Assembly (NCBI GenBank): GCA_021521415.1
Contig: JAIQDT010000001.1
Coordinates: 5,828,001 to 5,892,000, forward strand
DNA from: Bidens hawaiensis
Lineage: Eukaryota; Streptophyta; Magnoliopsida; Asterales; Asteraceae
Direction: 5' to 3'
DNA: 64,000 nt
Below the pieces are notes generated by a model, which saw nothing but the letters and a program-made list of their open reading frames with translations, was not told the DNA's origin and did no database searches. This document shows, one piece after another, positions 24,421-35,459 of the stretch. Within the stretch, counting starts at the first letter, position 1. Each line of letters opens with the position of its first letter. Made by a program: the position numbers and the translations under genes.

Positions 24421-25409
24421 ATATTCAACATATTACCCTTGATGCAGCAAAATTCCCGTCGAGCTCTAACGAACCTGCAACCCCAGAAACGTTGTCATTT
24501 CTCCCAACGGGCTCATCTCAAATCTTTTCTTCATTACTTCTTTGAATTATATACATAACTCAGCACTAGTGGATCCAAAAATGATGTCATCCACATAAAT
24601 TTGAACCAGAATCAAATCTTTCCCGACAGTTTTAAGGAACAGAGTTTTATCAATGATTCCCCGTTTATAACCATGACCCATAAGATGAGCTGTCAATGTA
24701 GCATACCACGCTCGAGGAGCCTGATGAAGCCCATACAACGCTTTATCTAACTTTTAGACGTGATTGAGATTCTTGGAGTCTACACACCCCGGTGGCTGAT
24801 CCACGTAGATCTCTTTTTTAACTTCGCCTTATAGAAACGCGGTCTTAACATCCATCTGATACACCGTGAAACCCATGAATGACGCATAAGCCAGGAAAAA
24901 TCATGATGGCCTCAACTCTAGCTACGGGAGCATAGACTTCAGTGTAATCCTTCAACCTGACGAAAACCACTAACTACTAACCGTGCCTTGTTTCTAACAA
25001 TAACTACCGTGTGATCTTGCTTGTTTCGGAAAACCCATCTCGTATCTAGCGCTTTCGTTCCTTCCGGTAACTCAACCAACCTCCAAACTTTCAATTTATC
25101 AAACTAATTTAATTCTTCATGCATAGCATCCACCCAGCTCGGTTCCTGAATGGCCATTTCTACCGTTTTTGGTTCAATCTGAGAGATAAAGCATGAAAAC
25201 AAGTAGTTGTTTATGTGTCCTGTCTGACTTCTGGTTGAGACGCCTGTTTTAAGAGGACCTATGACATTCACAATTGGATGATTTTTCTGGATACTTAATG
25301 AAACTAATTGTTCGGAAACGTCACCGGTAGAAGGCAGGTTTGACAGGCTTTCATCAACTTCAGAGAGACGATTCTTCCATCCAGAGCTCGTCGTACTATG
25401 TGAGTACAA
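24421..25409 (-). pseudogene. C2 reverse transcriptase, frameshifted
   Basis: Segments in several frames: an N-terminal piece 25409-25104 (EPSWVDAMHEELN), a decayed core 25100-24740 with recognisable RNKARLV, and 24738-24547 with MYGLHQAPRAWY and the catalytic IYVDDIIFGST box. Copia RT is ordinarily continuous with integrase and RNase H; here at least four frame changes separate them. Confidence 0.8.
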
Positions 25410-26659
25410 GGTAATGGTGACGTATTTATTTGGAATGACAACAGGAAATAAGGTGCTCCCAAAAATTTGACTAGTAGGACTCTCCCCCTCAATTGTTCAA
25501 GTATTTTCTGATGGAGTTGGTGAGGACACTGTTACAGTAACCTTTTCTAGCTGATCGACAGACATAGACGGAGTAACATCGAGTGGTTCTGTCAGATCAT
25601 CATCCAGAACTGGTGATATATGAGACACTGCATGTTGATCTTCTTTCTCAGCATCTACGGTAGCATCACCTGAGGTTTCTGTGTTGGTAACCAGAAGCAC
25701 GTTAAATGGTTTGTAGAGTTCATTGTAATCGAACAACCAGTCAGGACCAACATGGGCATCGGTCTCATTTTCTTCCAACCAACGAACATCATATGATTCC
25801 AAAATTTAATTGGTTAACATGTTGTAAACTTTGTAGGCGGTACGACCAGCATAACCAACGAAGTAGCAGTCATCAGCTTTGGCCCCAAATTTTGGAGTTG
25901 ACTCAAGATTCAGTAGAGTACATGGCAACCAAATGCTCTGAAATGTGCAACAGTGGGCTTATGACCATAGACAATCTCATATGGAGTTTTCATTTGAGAC
26001 TTGTTGATTATCACCCGATTCTGAACATAGCATGCCGTATTGATAGCTTCAGCCTAGAAAAATAATGGCAACTTAGAATCACACAACATGGTCCTTGTCG
26101 CCTCGATAAGAGTCTTGTTTCTCCTTTCAGCCACACCATTCTGTTGCGGTGTTCGAGCAGAACTGTACTGACGAAGTACCCCTCTCTCTTAACAAAAATA
26201 ATTCAACGAGGCATTCTTGACTTCCGTACCATTGTCGCAACGAATCCCTTTCAGCTTCAGATTAAGTTGATTCACCATAAGGACCACAAATCTCTTGATC
26301 AGTTATGCAGTTTCACTCTTATTTGACAAGAAAAACACCCAAGTAAAACGTGAATAGTCATCAGTAATGACTAGACAATAAGAGCTACTAGAAAGACTCA
26401 AAACATGAGTCGGACCGAAGAGATCCATATGTAGAAATTGAAAAACGGATGAAATGGTATTAATCAATTTTGGCTTATAAGTTTTTCGATGATGTTTACC
26501 CAAATCACAAGCCACACATTTTTCAATAGTAACAAAATCTTTAACGGGTAAACCACGCACCAAATCGATTTTAGCAAGACGGTTCAAATTTTTCATATTG
26601 GCATGACCAAGACGACAATGACAAAACATGGCATTATGTTCTGACACTTTTAAAATCAA
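25410..26659 (-). pseudogene. C2 GAG-pre-integrase and integrase
   Basis: Frame 26659-26303 holds the zinc-binding HCRLGHANMKNLNRLAK...CVACDLGKHH motif and the first catalytic Asp in FLHMDLFGP, then ITDDYSRFTWVFF. The second Asp (RCDNGTEVKN) lies near 26240 and the Glu (TPQQNGVAERRN) near 26150, in decayed frames. The acidic linker 25802-25497 leads toward RT. All three catalytic residues are visible, but stops interrupt the chain. Confidence 0.8.
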
Positions 26660-27197
26660 GCAGGTTATTTCATCAAAAAAAAATTTTGTTCATGTCGATC
26701 ACATAAGCATTATCTTTTCTTTGTGATCGAACAAGAATCCAGTCTTCTGGTATGATGATACTATGTTTAAAAATCAAGCACTCTTTCTTAGTAAAATGAG
26801 TTGAAAACCCTTAATCACATATTTGTGACACGCTCAACAACTGTGCTTCAACTCTGGAACAAAATTGACATTTTTGAATTTTAAAACACCGTTACATACA
26901 GTACCCTTGTGCTTAATCTTCTCCTTTTCTCTTCTCGCAAAGGACACATACCCACCATTAAAAATTTGAATGTCATGTAGTTGGGAAATGTCTCATGTCA
27001 TGTGCCTGGAACAGCCACTCTCAACATGCCAAGGTCTAATGATATTCCTCCATAGTTGTTCCTGCACGATGTGCGAGATTAGTTAGACTTTGGTACCCAG
27101 TCCATAGTTACACTAGGTGACCCTAACTCATCCAAAGTTGTCACAGGTTGCCATGACATGTCCCTTTGATCATCTAAGATTAAATTTAATGCCTCTT
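26660..27197 (-). pseudogene. C2 aspartic protease remnant
   Basis: A decayed frame with WHVESGCSRHMT near 27015, where the family reads VDSGCSRHMTG: the catalytic Asp appears as Glu and a stop follows directly. NGGYVSFAR, KGTVCNGVLKF and NVNFVPELKHS follow in order. By sequence, this domain could not function. Confidence 0.75.
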
Positions 27198-29112
27198 TTA
27201 CCGGATATTTAGGCAACCATTTAAGTCTACCATTGTAAGATTTGGCATTATATGTACGAATGGATGACTTGATCTCCGGCTTTTGAGGGTCGAAACAGAC
27301 AATTTTGCCTTTTTCACTTGTTTCGGTTTAGAAATCGTGTTCGTTCTGGAGACCAAAGCACCTTTTCTGCCCTCTTTATGAAACATGTTGGGTTTGGTCT
27401 GATGAGCACTAAACCTGCCAGATTTGTGTATGTTCCAATCATCGTGAGAGGGATTAGCCTGATTGTGCCTGAAATTTTGTGTGTAAGCATTATGAGGCAT
27501 ATAAGGCATATTCCTCTGATAAAATCCATAATAAGGAACATATGGACGATGTGGACAGTTTCTGGCAATATGACCGGGAATGCCACAGTTAAAACAAGTT
27601 TGACGTTTGACATGCAAATTATTTTGGACAACTCCTTGTCTGGACCGATTGTGTGGACCGGCTTGTTTAACATGATGTTCACCACTTGTCACACTGTTTA
27701 ACTTACCACCTTGTTTGTCACTAGAGAATCTCTCTTTCACAAACTTAGGCGGTGAGTACTTGTTGGAATATTTTGATTTTTAAAACTTATTAGAAATCAC
27801 ATTATTAGAATTCAAAGTCTTAACAGAATCAACCACACAAGAATCCTTGCTCTTAAAACCAGAGCCTACACAAACAGTTGGGATAACATAATTTAAAACA
27901 GGTACATTTAAAGAAACATTAGAGTTAATGTCTTTATTATTTGAAATACCCGGGTCATCATCCTCATCAGTCCAATCCTTAATGATTACTTCATCTGCAC
28001 ATGAGGCAAACACATTAGAACCGTTCACCCTTGATGTAGGCGCATCAGTTTTTAATGAGTCAACCGTCTCAGTATTAGCAAGTTTACCATATTTCATATC
28101 TTTAACCTTTTCTTCCTGCTCTTTGGTAAGAGGAAGACCAGTGTAGTTGTGATTATATGGTGGGGGTACTTGACTATATCATATACCCGCTCCCTCATTC
28201 TCCTTCCACCATAACTGATTTTCAATCATGGAATTAACTACTTTACTGGAACCATCAAACTTTCTGAAATCGAGTTTAGCCCTTTTAAATTTTTCAGTTA
28301 GATTTAAGATTTCTAACTTAGAGGCTTCTGGTTCAGCAGTTAATTCAACAATTTTCTGTTTAACATCTAGATGGTGACAACATTTCAGGCTAAATTCAGA
28401 TTTTAGTTTTGAAAAGTCTTTCTTTTGAGCCTCAATCTTATCCAAGTAGACTTTTTCAGTTTTCTTAAGCTTATGATTTTCAGATTTTACCATTTCCATT
28501 TCTCTAAGAAAGTTACTATTGTGAGACTTGTAAAGGTCTACTTTATCAATACAAGCTTGAGAGCATAGAGGAGAACTTACCTCAGACGAACTGGGAGAAG
28601 TGAATGCCATAAATGCAAATTGGAGTTCCTTGACTTGTTCCTCAGCAGCATTTTCCTCTTCAATCTTTACCACACGAGCAAAGTTGGCAGTTTGATTGTT
28701 TATGTTGAGAGCAGCCATCTGATCAGACCATGAGAACTGTTGAGCAATCATACCCCTTTCACCATCACCTGAACTACACCTAGATTCTCCTCTAGCATTA
28801 CCCACTGGAACCAGTTCCCTTTCCATGTTTCCATCCTTTGCTAGATTGGTGCACTCACAAGCAAAATGACCCGGCTCGTGACAGTTGTAACACCTCAGAG
28901 TATCCTTGTTAAAACCCACCTTCTGGTTATTCGGCATGTTACAATTATTTCTTCCGGTTCTCTTAGTAAATTTCTTGGCCCTAAGCACCCCATGGAAATT
29001 TGCTAAGAAATATTCATTTCCTCTACGTCATCAGGATGAATTTGATCGTGTTCGGCAGCCACTACAGGTTGAACCAAATCTCCCACAAGAAAAGCATTGT
29101 AACAGTTCATGA
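27198..29112 (-). pseudogene. C2 gag C-terminal region with two zinc knuckles and coiled coil
   Basis: Frame 28988-28179 carries a CCHC knuckle (CYNCHEPGHFACEC) followed by a long charged coiled-coil region rich in Lys and Glu (KSENHKLKKTEKVYLDKIEA). Frame 27740-27198 has a second knuckle (CFNCGIPGHIARNCP) flanked by Tyr- and His-rich sequence. Two knuckles around a coiled coil are a known Sirevirus-like gag layout. Between them, 28097-27780 is acidic. Frame changes separate the segments. Confidence 0.75.
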
Positions 29113-30140
29113 ATCCCTCCATTAAAGCGATGTTCTCTTGAGTTTCTTTTGAGATAACGGGAGTCTGACCGGGAGAAACACCAGACGATTGAGGTTAAGC
29201 ATTAACAGTAGAGGATTGACCAGGTTTAGCAAAGAACACTGGTGCAGGTTGTGGTGAGACATGTGAATATTGACCCTGACCCTGAGTGGATTTAAACATA
29301 GAGAAGTTGGGTTGAGGTTGAAATTTCTGTTGTCCCTTAGTGGTTTTGAACATGGAGAAGTTATCTTTGGAGATGAGTGCATTGTTTGAAGCAACATTAT
29401 AACCAGCTGCACTATAGGATTTTGCATGGTTTATAGCACGTTGTTTGTCGTCCATGTCACATGCTTTGATGATAGCAATAACCTCAGACAGTGTTAACTT
29501 GTTGAGGTCTTTAGTCTTCTTAATGACAGCAACATTTTCATGTCCCAGCTTTGAGGTAATGAGTTAACCAACTTATTGTTTGTTTCAACAGCTGTTAAGT
29601 TGATGCTAGCAGATCTCATTTCAGTCACAAAAGCTATGAACCTCTGAAGCTGAGTTTCTAACGACTCTCCCAGAACATGATTAAACATATTGAATTTTTG
29701 TCGTAGTAGATCTTGACGACTTCTCTTCATATCCTCATTTCCTTCATACACCTCAACCAGTGCTTCCCACAGTTCCTTAGAAGATTGCAATTCTCTAAAA
29801 CCCAGAGCAATCTCAGGTGAGAGTGCCATAGTCAATGTTGAGAGAGCCTTTTCATCCTCTTTCATTTTAGCAAGATCATCATCATCATACATAGCAGCAG
29901 GCTTCACAACAATCTCAGTAGAGTTCTCCTTCTGGTAAGTAATGACTTGGGATCCCTGACTATGCTTCTCCATAGTTTGGCATCTTTCATTTTAATGTAC
30001 TTTTCGAAATGAAACTTCCACTCGCTAAACCCCTCATGAGATAGAAGACGATGCACGCGAGTAGTGGTCCCCATTATAGAGTCCAGTTCTTGATGGAGTG
30101 AAGCATTTGATGACCCATTGCTATTGATTAGTCGATTCAT
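29113..30140 (-). pseudogene. C2 gag N-terminal and UBN2 domain
   Basis: It begins MNRLINSNGSSNAS at 30140, with KLLSHEGFSEWKFHFEKYIK-like residues (VHRLLSHEGFSEWKF). A frameshift near 29965 leads into the frame 29973-29494, which holds the copia gag (UBN2) domain: GFRELQSSKELWEALVEVYE and RQKFNMFNHVLGESLET. Gln/Asn/Pro-rich, frameshifted sequence follows to 29122. This would be the capsid-like part of the element. Confidence 0.8.
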
Positions 30141-30714
30141 TTTAATTAACTTAGTACAAAAGTGATTTAAGTTCAAACAACTCTAAAGTCCAACACAAAA
30201 GGCCCAAATCTGATGGATCAGGCCCAACTGAGTTCACTGTTTACTTTGACCGAGAACCAGTACAGTTGACCAAGAGCTGGTATAATTGACCGAGAACTAG
30301 TGAATGTTGACCGAGAACTAAAGATTTTGACCGAGAATCAGTATTGTTGAATAGAGAACCCTCAAGTCTGGCCGAAAACCCTTGAACTGAGCCGAGAATG
30401 ATCAAACTTGGCCGAGATCACTTGATTTTGGCTGAAATCTCTTAAACTGGGCAGAGAACTATGTTTAATGGCCGAAAACTAAGGAACACAGCCGAGAAAT
30501 CCCAAAAATGCGTTTTTATGATCTTATTTTGGTAACAACTAAATCCTTGATTTTATGGGATTCAAATTGTTTCCAAGTAAAAAAGAAATCTTTGACCAAA
30601 CCAACAGTTTCCTTCTTCTCCGATTTGATTCTCGCCGGAAAAACAACCAAACCACCAAAGTAAGTAGATCTTGAATCCGTTAATATCACAATAACGAGCC
30701 TGAATAGGTCAAAG
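30141..30714 (-). repeat. C2 leader with degenerate ~20-bp TTGACCGAGAACT repeats
   Basis: Between 30240 and 30500 about 13 related motifs (GACCGAGAACCAG, GACCGAGAACTAG, GGCCGAGATCAC and similar) occur every 17-22 bases. The rest is non-coding leader running to the primer-binding site. Confidence 0.75.
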
Positions 30715-30726
30715 GATCTGATACCA
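30715..30726 (-). promoter_or_regulatory. C2 primer-binding site
   Basis: TGGTATCAGATC on the minus strand, two bases inside the LTR. It matches the initiator-Met tRNA 3' end with one change from TGGTATCAGAGC. Confidence 0.85.
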
Positions 30727-30728
30727 AT

Positions 30729-31046
30729 TGTAAGTCCCGAAGAAAAATCTTTCAATATGATATCAACAATCTCTATGTTAGTGCAGAAATCTAACAAGAG
30801 ATGATTCACAAACAATGAACAAGAATACGTAAACACAATGGGATGCTTCAAAACATACGTTTATTATGCCAGATGCTTAAGCAATACAAAACTCGTGTAA
30901 CAAACCAAACAAACTATATATAGGGTAGTCAAAATACTATCCCAACAAAGTCCCAAAGCCCACCGAGATCCATAAGGATCTCGGTTTACATACAAAATCC
31001 AATACCAAGCCTAACTAAGTACAAACCATCAAGTATAGACCCAACA
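30729..31046 (-). repeat. C2 5' LTR
   Basis: 318 bp, partner of 12481-12794. It has a perfect 9-bp stem (CCGAGATCC-ATAA-GGATCTCGG) near 30961-30983, within the ~42 bp missing from the other LTR. Confidence 0.9.
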
Positions 31047-32497
31047 CAACCATACTCACAGGATAGGCAAGATCAGGCCTAGTGTGAGTTAAGTATATCA
31101 GTCCATAAGACTTCTGTAGTTTACTGCATTTGCTTTATCAGCTCGGTCTTCTATCATCAACCTCTCACAAGTATTCATTTGAGTATCTGCAGGAGTACAA
31201 TTCATCATACCAAACTTCTTTAACAAACTTTACTTTTCTTGGCATAAGAATAAACCATGTTAAGTTTGTTTTACCTCCAAGCCCATAAAGAACTTCAACA
31301 GCCCCATATCAGTCATTTCAAACATTTGATTCATGCCATTCTTGAACTCTGCAATAAGCTTTGAACAAGGACTAGTGTAGATTATGTCATCCACATACAA
31401 GCACACATACATAATTTTCTTATTATCACCAGACTTAACATATAAAGTTGGTTCACTTTCACTTCTCATTTACCCATTATTGATAAAATTGACTACCAAT
31501 TTTGGAGTACCATGCTCTTGGAGCCTGTTTAAGGCCATACAAAAGCCTTGTGTTACTTGTATACATAATCTTATTTTCCTGTAACAACATACCCATGAGG
31601 CTGCTCAACACATATTTCTTCGGTTAAGTTCCCATTCAAAAATCTGGATTTAACATTTAATTGATGTACCAACCATCCCATCTGAGCTGCCACACTTAAA
31701 ACAACTCTTATAGTTTCAAAACGAGCTACTGGAGCAAATGTCTCTTGATAATCAATACCATCTTGCTGAGAATAACCTTTAGCCACAAGTCTTGCTTTGT
31801 GCTTAAGGATATTCCCATCTAAACCCACTTTGGTTTTAAATAGCCACTTTAAACCCACTAGATTCTTACCTTGAGGCAGTTTCACCAATTCCCAAGTCAT
31901 ATCTCTTTTAATTGCATCTAACTCAGTAGTCATTGCTTCCAGCCATTCTTTCTTGTCAGCAGCTTCATCATAATTTGTTGGGTCTGTGACATTCAAAGCA
32001 AACTGGCAGTTATAGAAGTCGGCATCAACATCAATCTTTCTAGTATCTGCAATAACATCTTGGATATGTAGAGTTTTAGGCTGAAGTGGTGAAGTACTAG
32101 GGTTACTTTGGTTGGTGGAAGAAACAGTAGGTATATTGGGTGAGTGTGTTTGAGCTGATGTTTGTTGGCTATTTTGACTTGGTGAGTCATTTTGGTTAGG
32201 TGTTTGTGTTGATGAGGAATATGTAGGGCTGTTAGGTTGATTATCGGTTTCAGACTCATTTGAAGGAGAAATGGGAAACGGATCAATGTAGGCTTGAGGA
32301 TGCTGAGTTGGATTGCCGCTTCTAATTTTCAATGAATTAACATCCCTTCTGGTTAGGAACTTCTTTGTAAGAGGGTTGTAGAGACGGTACCCTTTGCTTT
32401 GAGACGAATAGCCTATGAAAAAACATTTCTCTACCTTATCATATAACTTTCTTCTAAATTGAGCTGGAATCAAACCATATGCCACACATCCAAACAC
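31047..32497 (-). pseudogene. C1 reverse transcriptase with integrase C-terminus
   Basis: Frame 32497-31571 starts in the integrase/RT linker (FGCVAYGLIPAQFRRKLYDK, KCFFIGYSSQSKGYRLYNP) and continues through a Ser/Thr/Gln-rich linker into RT: WLEAMTTELDAI, KARLVAKGYSQQDGIDYQETFAPV and HQLNVKSRFLNGNL. The family reads LDVKSAFLNG, so a catalytic Asp is replaced by Asn. A frame break near 31560 leads to 31469-31260 with CLYVDDIIYTS, the YVDD box. The frame decays up to the C2 insertion at 31046. Confidence 0.85.
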
Positions 32498-33120
32498 CCT
32501 TAAGTGATGTACAGATGGCTTTTATTGTACCATGCCTCATAAGGTGTTTGATTTCTTACAGCTTTGGTAGTTGCAATGTTTATAAGATAAACTGATGTAG
32601 CAACTACTTCAGCCCAAAAATAGTTTGGCACAGACATTTGCTTCAACATACTCCTGGCCATTCCCATGACTGTCTTATTCTTCCTCTCTACAACCCCATT
32701 ATGCTCAGGGGTATAAGGAACTATACGCTCTCTTTTAATACCATGATCTTCACAAAACTTATTAAATTAAGACGAGGTAAACTCACCCCCTCTATCAAAT
32801 CTAAGAAATTTTATTGTTCCTTCACATTCTTTTTCAACCATGAGCTTAAAGTTTTTAAACTTAACAAGAGCTTCTGACTTGTTAGCAACAAAGTACACCC
32901 AACACATTCTTGTATAATCATTAATAAAGAGTAAGTAATAGTAACTACCTCCTAGGCTCGAAACTTGCATGAAACCACATAAATCAGTATGGATCAGTTC
33001 AAGTCTCTTCGTTGCCCTCCATGACTTGTAAGGAAATGATTCCTTAGCCTTTTTACCAACAATACATCCTTGACACTTCTCAACATGTTATATAGGTGTA
33101 GACCAAAAACCATTCATTTA
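32498..33120 (-). pseudogene. C1 integrase core
   Basis: Frame 32970-32767 includes LLFINDYTRMCWVYFVANKSEA and LRFDRGGEFTSS, the second catalytic Asp region. The rest is in broken frames up to 32498. The zinc-binding HHCC part upstream (33120-32971) is closed by stops. Confidence 0.75.
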
Positions 33121-33660
33121 TCATGCAACAACTTTAGACTTTGAAAGTGATAATGTCCATACCTCTTGTGCCATAGTACACACGTCATCAATTGCACAAT
33201 CAGGAGTGATGTTATCATTACTTGAACTTAACTTAGATGCATCAAGGAGGAACATGTTGTTAGTTTGTATAGGAACAACCATTAGAACTTGGCCTGAGGT
33301 TTTACTCTTGATGACACATTGATCATCATCAAATAGTAATGAATACCCCTTTTTCATTAACTGACCCACACTTAGCAAATTATAACCCAACACTCGTGCA
33401 TAATACACATCATCAAGTAGTCTAGAGTTACCATTTTGAGTGATTATTTTAATAGCTCCTTCTCCTTGAACTATTAATTCTTTCTTGTCTCCAAGTCTGA
33501 CCACCATTTTGAATGACTCGTGTAGATGAGTAAATCCTTTCTTGCACCCTGTCATGTGGTTGGACGCATTAGTATATAAAAACCATAAGTGGGTAGTATT
33601 ACCCATGTCTGTTGCATTAGTTATTAGAAAATAATGATCTTCAGTGATATCCATGAACAA
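33121..33660 (-). pseudogene. C1 aspartic protease and pre-integrase
   Basis: Open frame 33660-33121. The active-site segment reads WFLYTNASNHMTG where copia proteases read D-(S/T/N)-G-(A/C)-S, so the catalytic Asp and Gly are lost. Downstream residues (VVRLGDKKELIVQGEGAI, DDVYYARVLGYNLLSVGQL) fit the family in order. Confidence 0.8.
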
Positions 33661-33884
33661 CCTTTCCTCTTCTTCACCGTCTTCATTTTCTTTGGCAACG
33701 TTTGTTGTCGGTTCTTCATTGTACCAGCAATCACACTTTGCATGACCATACTTATTTCAATGAGTACAATGAGGAATTTTGGATTTCTCGTGAGGCTTCT
33801 CTTGGCTTCTCCCTCGGCCTCTCCCTTTAAATGAGAGACGACCTCTACCTCTTAACGAACCGGTTCTTAATGGGTCATGCATAA
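33661..33884 (-). pseudogene. C1 gag zinc-knuckle segment
   Basis: Arg/Gly-rich (RGRGRLSFKGRGRGRS) followed by a CCHC-like knuckle, CTH-stop-NKYGHAKC. The stop (TGA) sits where the second Cys (TGC/TGT) belongs. The frame is interrupted upstream by the MITE at 33885. Confidence 0.8.
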
Positions 33885-34517
33885 TAGGGGTGTTTATGGA
33901 TTGGTTCGAAACCGTAAAACCGTTCAAACCAGTTATCGGCTTGGTTTCACGATTGGTTTTCTGTCTTAACTTTCGGTCGGTTGGTTTGAAGATTTTCAAA
34001 CCGTAGAGAACGGTTTTGTTTACGGTTGGTATCAAAAACCAACCGTATAAAACCGAACCGATGATTTAATTATATATATTTTTAAGTATCATATATTATA
34101 TATGAATACAAATATATTACCAGAATTAAATAAAGTTCATTTAATATACATACTAAATACCAAGTAAACATAAAAACGATGGGCTCATGTGCTGAGCCCA
34201 AGTCCAAAACATAAAAATGTTAAGCAGCCTTTCAAATTTCAGTTGAGAACTCAAAATCGAAGTGTTTGTAAATTATAATGAGTGACATATAATAAAATAT
34301 TATAAATTATTTTGGACTTTTTGTATAAAACCCCAACGCGGTTAAACCGTGAAACCAAACCGGAACCAAACCGTTACTAACGGTTCGGTTTGGTTTGGTT
34401 TAAGAGTTCAACGGTTTGGTTTTGGTTTATGAAAATCAAAAACCGTTACTAACGGTTCGGTTCACAGTTTGACCTAAAAACCTTGAATACCGGACCGTGA
34501 ACACCCCTAATGCATAG
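33877..34517. mobile_element. hAT-type MITE (625 bp) in C1 gag
   Basis: The element itself is 33885-34509, with terminal inverted repeats TAGGGGTGTTTA and TAGGGGTGTTCA. It is flanked by an 8-bp duplication ATGCATAA/ATGCATAG (33877-33884, 34510-34517). The interior is filled with AACCG/CGGTT motifs in both orientations that can form extended hairpins. No coding. The 8-bp duplication and TAGGG ends fit the hAT superfamily. Confidence 0.85.
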
Positions 34518-35160
34518 CCTGTAAGGCTTGTTCATCACCACTCTTGTTTCTCGAGGGTTCAGCTATTAATTCTTTCCTCTTTTGATTGAAGACACCCCAT
34601 AAGCTTAACTGGAGTGAGGCTTGACAGATCATAGGCAACTTCAATGGAGGGTACCACAAAATCGAATTTAGGTGTGAGGATCTTAAGAATTTTCTCTACT
34701 ATTGTTTGATAAGAAATAGTGTCCCCATAGGCTCTCTTTTGACTTACTAGAGCCATAACAACCCCAAAATATTCTCCAATAGGCTCTCCTTTCATGGAGA
34801 AAATTTCAAAATCTCTCCTAAGACCTTGTAGTTTATAGCCTTTAATTGTGAGTCACCTTCAGGCTCCATCTTTAACACTTCCCACGTTTCTTTGGCCGTG
34901 GAGGCTGCAGAAATTCTTGAAAATAGCTGATCATGTATGCCCTGCTGAATTATGGTCATGGCATGAGCATCCCGCTTTTAGGAATTTTTGAGTTTGTTTT
35001 GATCTTTCTCTGATACAAAAACACCATCTTGAACTAGGTCCCATAGATCATGTGATTGGAGGATGGTCTTCATACGAATACTCCAATACTCATACCCTTT
35101 GCCTTTGAATACAGGAATCGGTGTGGAGGCAGTCAGAAGAGTGCTGGTTTGCTCGGCCAT
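34518..35160 (-). pseudogene. C1 gag N-terminal domains
   Basis: Frame 35160-34978 begins MAEQTSTLLTASTPIPVFKG then YEYWSIRMKTILQSHDLWDL, the DUF4219-like start of copia gag. After a stop, 34977-34800 and the frame 34795-34559 (GEYFGVVMALVSQKRAYGD, YQTIVEKILKILTPKFDFVV) form the UBN2 domain. At least one stop and one frameshift are present. Confidence 0.8.
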
Positions 35161-35459
35161 CGGGTAGATATGGTAATTAGGGTTAGGGTTGAGTATATAT
35201 GAAGAACTGGATCAAAAGCCGATGCTCTGATCTGCTGGCATCAGATGGATAATAACAAAGGATAATCAAGTTATGATGAAGGTTATTAATTGAATAGATA
35301 ATATATAATTGCATGCATCAGGAAATCGACGAGCCCTCTTAAATAGAGAGTCTTACAGCGCATAAAACCAAGAAACTAGGTCAAAGCAAAAGACCAGGAC
35401 TCTAACTAACTTGACCAAGTTCTTGGCATAATTATTCAAATTTAAAACAGACTTAGAAA

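Larger units (their letters stand above)
12481..31046 (-). mobile_element. Element C2: large Sirevirus-like copia element with an extra 3' ORF
   Basis: LTRs at 12481-12794 and 30729-31046 share TGTAAGTCCC...ACCCAACA termini. On the minus strand the order is LTR, primer-binding site, gag with two zinc knuckles, protease, integrase, RT, RNase H, spacer, an extra ORF, polypurine tract, LTR. Without the 6.2-kb CACTA insertion the element is about 12.3 kb, large for copia but normal for Sirevirus-type elements that add a 3' ORF. It is inserted in the RT/RNase H region of C1. I see no clean 5-bp target duplication (CTACA left, CAACC right). Confidence 0.85.
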
